This document shows, piece after piece, positions 62,247-64,000 of a DNA stretch of 64,000 nt. The notes under the pieces were generated by a model that made no database searches, was not told the origin of the DNA, and saw only the letters and a list, made by a program, of their open reading frames with translations. A program made the translations under genes and the position numbers. Source of the stretch: Maridesulfovibrio salexigens DSM 2638. GTDB lineage: Bacteria; Desulfobacterota; Desulfovibrionia; Desulfovibrionales; Desulfovibrionaceae. How positions within the stretch are numbered: the first letter of the stretch is position 1; each line of letters starts with the position of its first letter. Where the stretch lies: assembly GCF_000023445.1 (NCBI RefSeq), contig NC_012881.1, positions 4,171,501 through 4,235,500 of the forward strand, read 5' to 3'.

Positions 62247-63551
62247 GTGAAAGAAGCACTGAGAAATCACCTTTTAAATTCATGCTCTGATTCCGAGCTG
62301 GCACGCTGGTTTGACCCCATAAATATCGACATCTCCGAAAAAAACGGGGAGGTTGTTGTCACATTCCCACACGCTTTTTTCGGGCAATGGTTCAAATCAA
62401 GCATACAGGATCGTTTTGAGGAACAGCTGGGCCAGTTTCTGGGCAGCGGATTCTCTATATCCTACTCAAATAACGGATCAAACCACACCTCGGTTCAAGA
62501 GCAACCCGTCAGCGTCAAGAAAATCGACTTTCCATTCGGGCACAACTTCACTTTTGAAAACTTCCTGATCGGCAAAAAGAACTACTTTCCCCTTGCCTCA
62601 GCCAAGGAAGTCGCCCGTGTGGAGAATATTTCATTCAATCCCTTTGTCATTTGCGGTAAAAGCGGATCAGGGAAATCACACCTTCTAAAAGCCATAGCCA
62701 ACGAAGTCTGCAAAAAGGTAGACCGGGAAAAAGTATTCCTCGGCAACGTTGATGACGTGCAGAATATCTACTCTGTCCGTTTCGGCGGTGACATCATGCG
62801 TGCAAGGAATTATTTCTTTGATTTCGAATACTTTTTCCTCGATGACCTCAGGCAGATTAAAAAATACGAACATCTGCAGCAGGAACTCATCTCCATTTTC
62901 AACAACTTTTATGAACATGGAAAACAGATGGTCTTCAGCTGTACCGACAAACTGGCTTCCTATGACTTTTTGAACAAGAACCTCAAATCAAGGCTCGAAT
63001 GGGGACTCATCGTCACCCTGAAAAGGCCGGACCTGGAGATCAGGGCCAAGTATGTTCAAAAGCAGTGCAAACTGAAAAAACTGCCGTTGAGCAAGGACCA
63101 GATCCTGACTCTTTCCCAAAGATTTCAGGACTTCAGATACCTGCAGGGTATCATCATCAAACTTTCTGCATTCCGTGAACTTGTGCGCAAGAACATGGAT
63201 GACCGGGATTTTGAACACATTCTTAGTAACACGGAAGAAAAGGCTGACGAGACCCTTACACCTGAATACGTAATTGAGTCCGTAGCCTCCCATTTCAACC
63301 TCAAACCATCCGACCTTACAGGGAGCAAAAGGCACAAAATGACTGCCCACGCCAGACAGGTGGCTATGTACCTTTGCAGGGAACTTTTAGGAATTTCATA
63401 CCCGGCCCTGGGACGGACATTTGGAGGGAAAGACCACTCAACTGTTCTTTATTCGGTAAAAAAAATACAAGAATTACAAAGAGATGACAGAGTTTTGAAA
63501 AGACTGTTGATAGACTTGAAGAATAAGTGTCTTTTGCGTGTCTCAAACTGA
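62247..63551 (+). CDS. dnaA: chromosomal replication initiator DnaA
   Basis: A 434-residue initiator. A short domain I (1-~80) and brief linker are followed by the AAA+ domain: Walker A GKSGSGKS (137-144, Ser where most have Thr/Leu), Walker B LDD (198-200). Domain IV carries the DNA-reading signature GGKDHSTV (393-400). GTG start 62247, without a good ribosome site. Domain I differs from the common form. It is followed 134 bases later by dnaN. Confidence 0.95.
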   Translation: MKEALRNHLLNSCSDSELARWFDPINIDISEKNGEVVVTFPHAFFGQWFKSSIQDRFEEQLGQFLGSGFSISYSNNGSNHTSVQEQPVSVKKIDFPFGHNFTFENFLIGKKNYFPLASAKEVARVENISFNPFVICGKSGSGKSHLLKAIANEVCKKVDREKVFLGNVDDVQNIYSVRFGGDIMRARNYFFDFEYFFLDDLRQIKKYEHLQQELISIFNNFYEHGKQMVFSCTDKLASYDFLNKNLKSRLEWGLIVTLKRPDLEIRAKYVQKQCKLKKLPLSKDQILTLSQRFQDFRYLQGIIIKLSAFRELVRKNMDDRDFEHILSNTEEKADETLTPEYVIESVASHFNLKPSDLTGSKRHKMTAHARQVAMYLCRELLGISYPALGRTFGGKDHSTVLYSVKKIQELQRDDRVLKRLLIDLKNKCLLRVSN

Positions 63552-63685
63552 ACAAGTTCAAAAAGAGTGTAGGTTTGTTACTTAAATACGACATGAAATG
63601 TGCAAAAAAAACTAAATAAATTCGAATACTTACTGTGAATAGAAACATAGGAACCGACCTAATAAAAAAAACAAGGAGAATATAT

Positions 63686-64000
63686 ATGTATTTAAAGGTG
63701 AATAGGGATGAAGTGATCGAAGGATTGCAGAAGTCTGCCAGCATCATTCCCGCCAAAACAGGAGCTGCGTATCTGCGCACCATCTGGCTGAAAAGTGATG
63801 GTGGTAACCTGCGTATCATGTCCACTGATTCCAATCTGGAATTCTGCGGGACATATCCGGCCGAGATTATGGAAGAGGGACTTGCAGGAGTACAGGGACG
63901 TGCTTTCTATGATCTGGTCCGTAAACTGCCTTCCGGTGAACTGACCATCAAGAATGATGCTGACGGTTCTTCCATTCTGGTTGAGCAGGGTTCCAGAAAA
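63686..64000 (+). CDS. dnaN: DNA polymerase III beta clamp, 5' part
   Basis: The first 105 codons of the sliding clamp, cut by the window edge. It begins MYLKVNRDEVIEGLQK and continues with IIPAKTGAAYLRTIWLK and RAFYDLVRKLPSGELTI, the N-terminal domain of DnaN. AAGGAG lies 6-7 bases before the ATG. It follows dnaA in the order normal for bacterial chromosome starts. Confidence 0.93.
   Translation, partial: MYLKVNRDEVIEGLQKSASIIPAKTGAAYLRTIWLKSDGGNLRIMSTDSNLEFCGTYPAEIMEEGLAGVQGRAFYDLVRKLPSGELTIKNDADGSSILVEQGSRK

Overview
The gene content suggests a marine, Desulfovibrio-type sulfate-reducing bacterium (Desulfovibrionales, perhaps the salexigens/Maridesulfovibrio group). This is inference: no rRNA or sulfate-reduction gene lies in the window. 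The clues are a DUF39 homocysteine-biosynthesis protein, a tungsten aldehyde:ferredoxin oxidoreductase with its ferredoxin subunit, many 4Fe-4S proteins, an F0 gene cluster without F1 genes, two sodium-coupled transporters of the NSS and SstT families, and dnaA-dnaN at the right edge (the usual start of such chromosomes). Base composition is moderate, with AT-rich intergenic DNA. Most transcription units end in strong hairpin terminators, many of them bidirectional. Layout: 0.15-2 kb is a leftward F0 cluster (atpZ, atpI, atpB, atpE). 2.4-6.1 kb is a Lon-like protease, an unknown partner and a LysM lipoprotein. 6.3-7.9 kb is a two-TM K+ channel overlapping a separate cyclic-nucleotide-binding protein. 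8.0-10.7 kb has a TIGR04076 protein, a Crp/Fnr regulator, an RlpA/SPOR lipoprotein and an HU-like protein. 10.8-15.2 kb has a HIT protein, a radical SAM enzyme, a glutaredoxin-like/thioredoxin reductase fusion and a lipoprotein hydrolase. 15.3-16.8 kb is an orphan protein that looks partly phage-derived. 17.1-18.7 kb is a GAF-gap operon. 19.2-23.8 kb has an iron-sulfur protein, a MocR regulator divergent from a LysE-type exporter, and a hydroxyacid dehydrogenase. 23.9-28.1 kb is the most accessory-looking part: an AT-rich pair made of a large DNA-binding-like protein and a Doc toxin, then two identical tRNA-Phe genes in inverted orientation enclosing luxS, mtnN and a LysR gene. 28.2-31.5 kb has the AOR operon and two tandem paralogous 89-residue cysteine proteins. 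31.6-41.4 kb has fabD, a FIST/PAS/receiver cluster, an NSS transporter with its tiny MetS-like subunit, a nitroreductase, a dienelactone-hydrolase-like protein with a CDF transporter, and sstT. 41.5-50.7 kb has an MrfA-like helicase fused to a DEDD exonuclease domain, a MORN-type lipoprotein, a two-component pair, pgi and an aminotransferase. 51-62 kb has a lipoprotein with ftsEX, ilvD, a UDP-sugar decarboxylase/epimerase, a DUF362 ferredoxin, a HAD phosphatase, a geranylgeranyl-reductase-family flavoprotein, a DMT permease and the DUF39 protein. 62.2-64 kb has dnaA and the 5' part of dnaN. Genes that plausibly work together: mtnN and luxS form the route SAH to S-ribosylhomocysteine to homocysteine, while DUF39 is a de novo route to homocysteine. 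FtsEX, the RlpA-type protein and LysM proteins belong to envelope and division biology. gap and pgi are central carbon enzymes. A dispersed palindromic repeat with a GCCGCCGGAGGC core occurs at least six times between genes and appears to supply the ribosome-binding site of some of them. Best candidates for undescribed biology: the helicase-exonuclease fusion, the DNA-binding/Doc pair beside the inverted tRNA-Phe duplication, the FIST/PAS sensor cluster without an output domain, the tandem cysteine proteins, and the repeat family.
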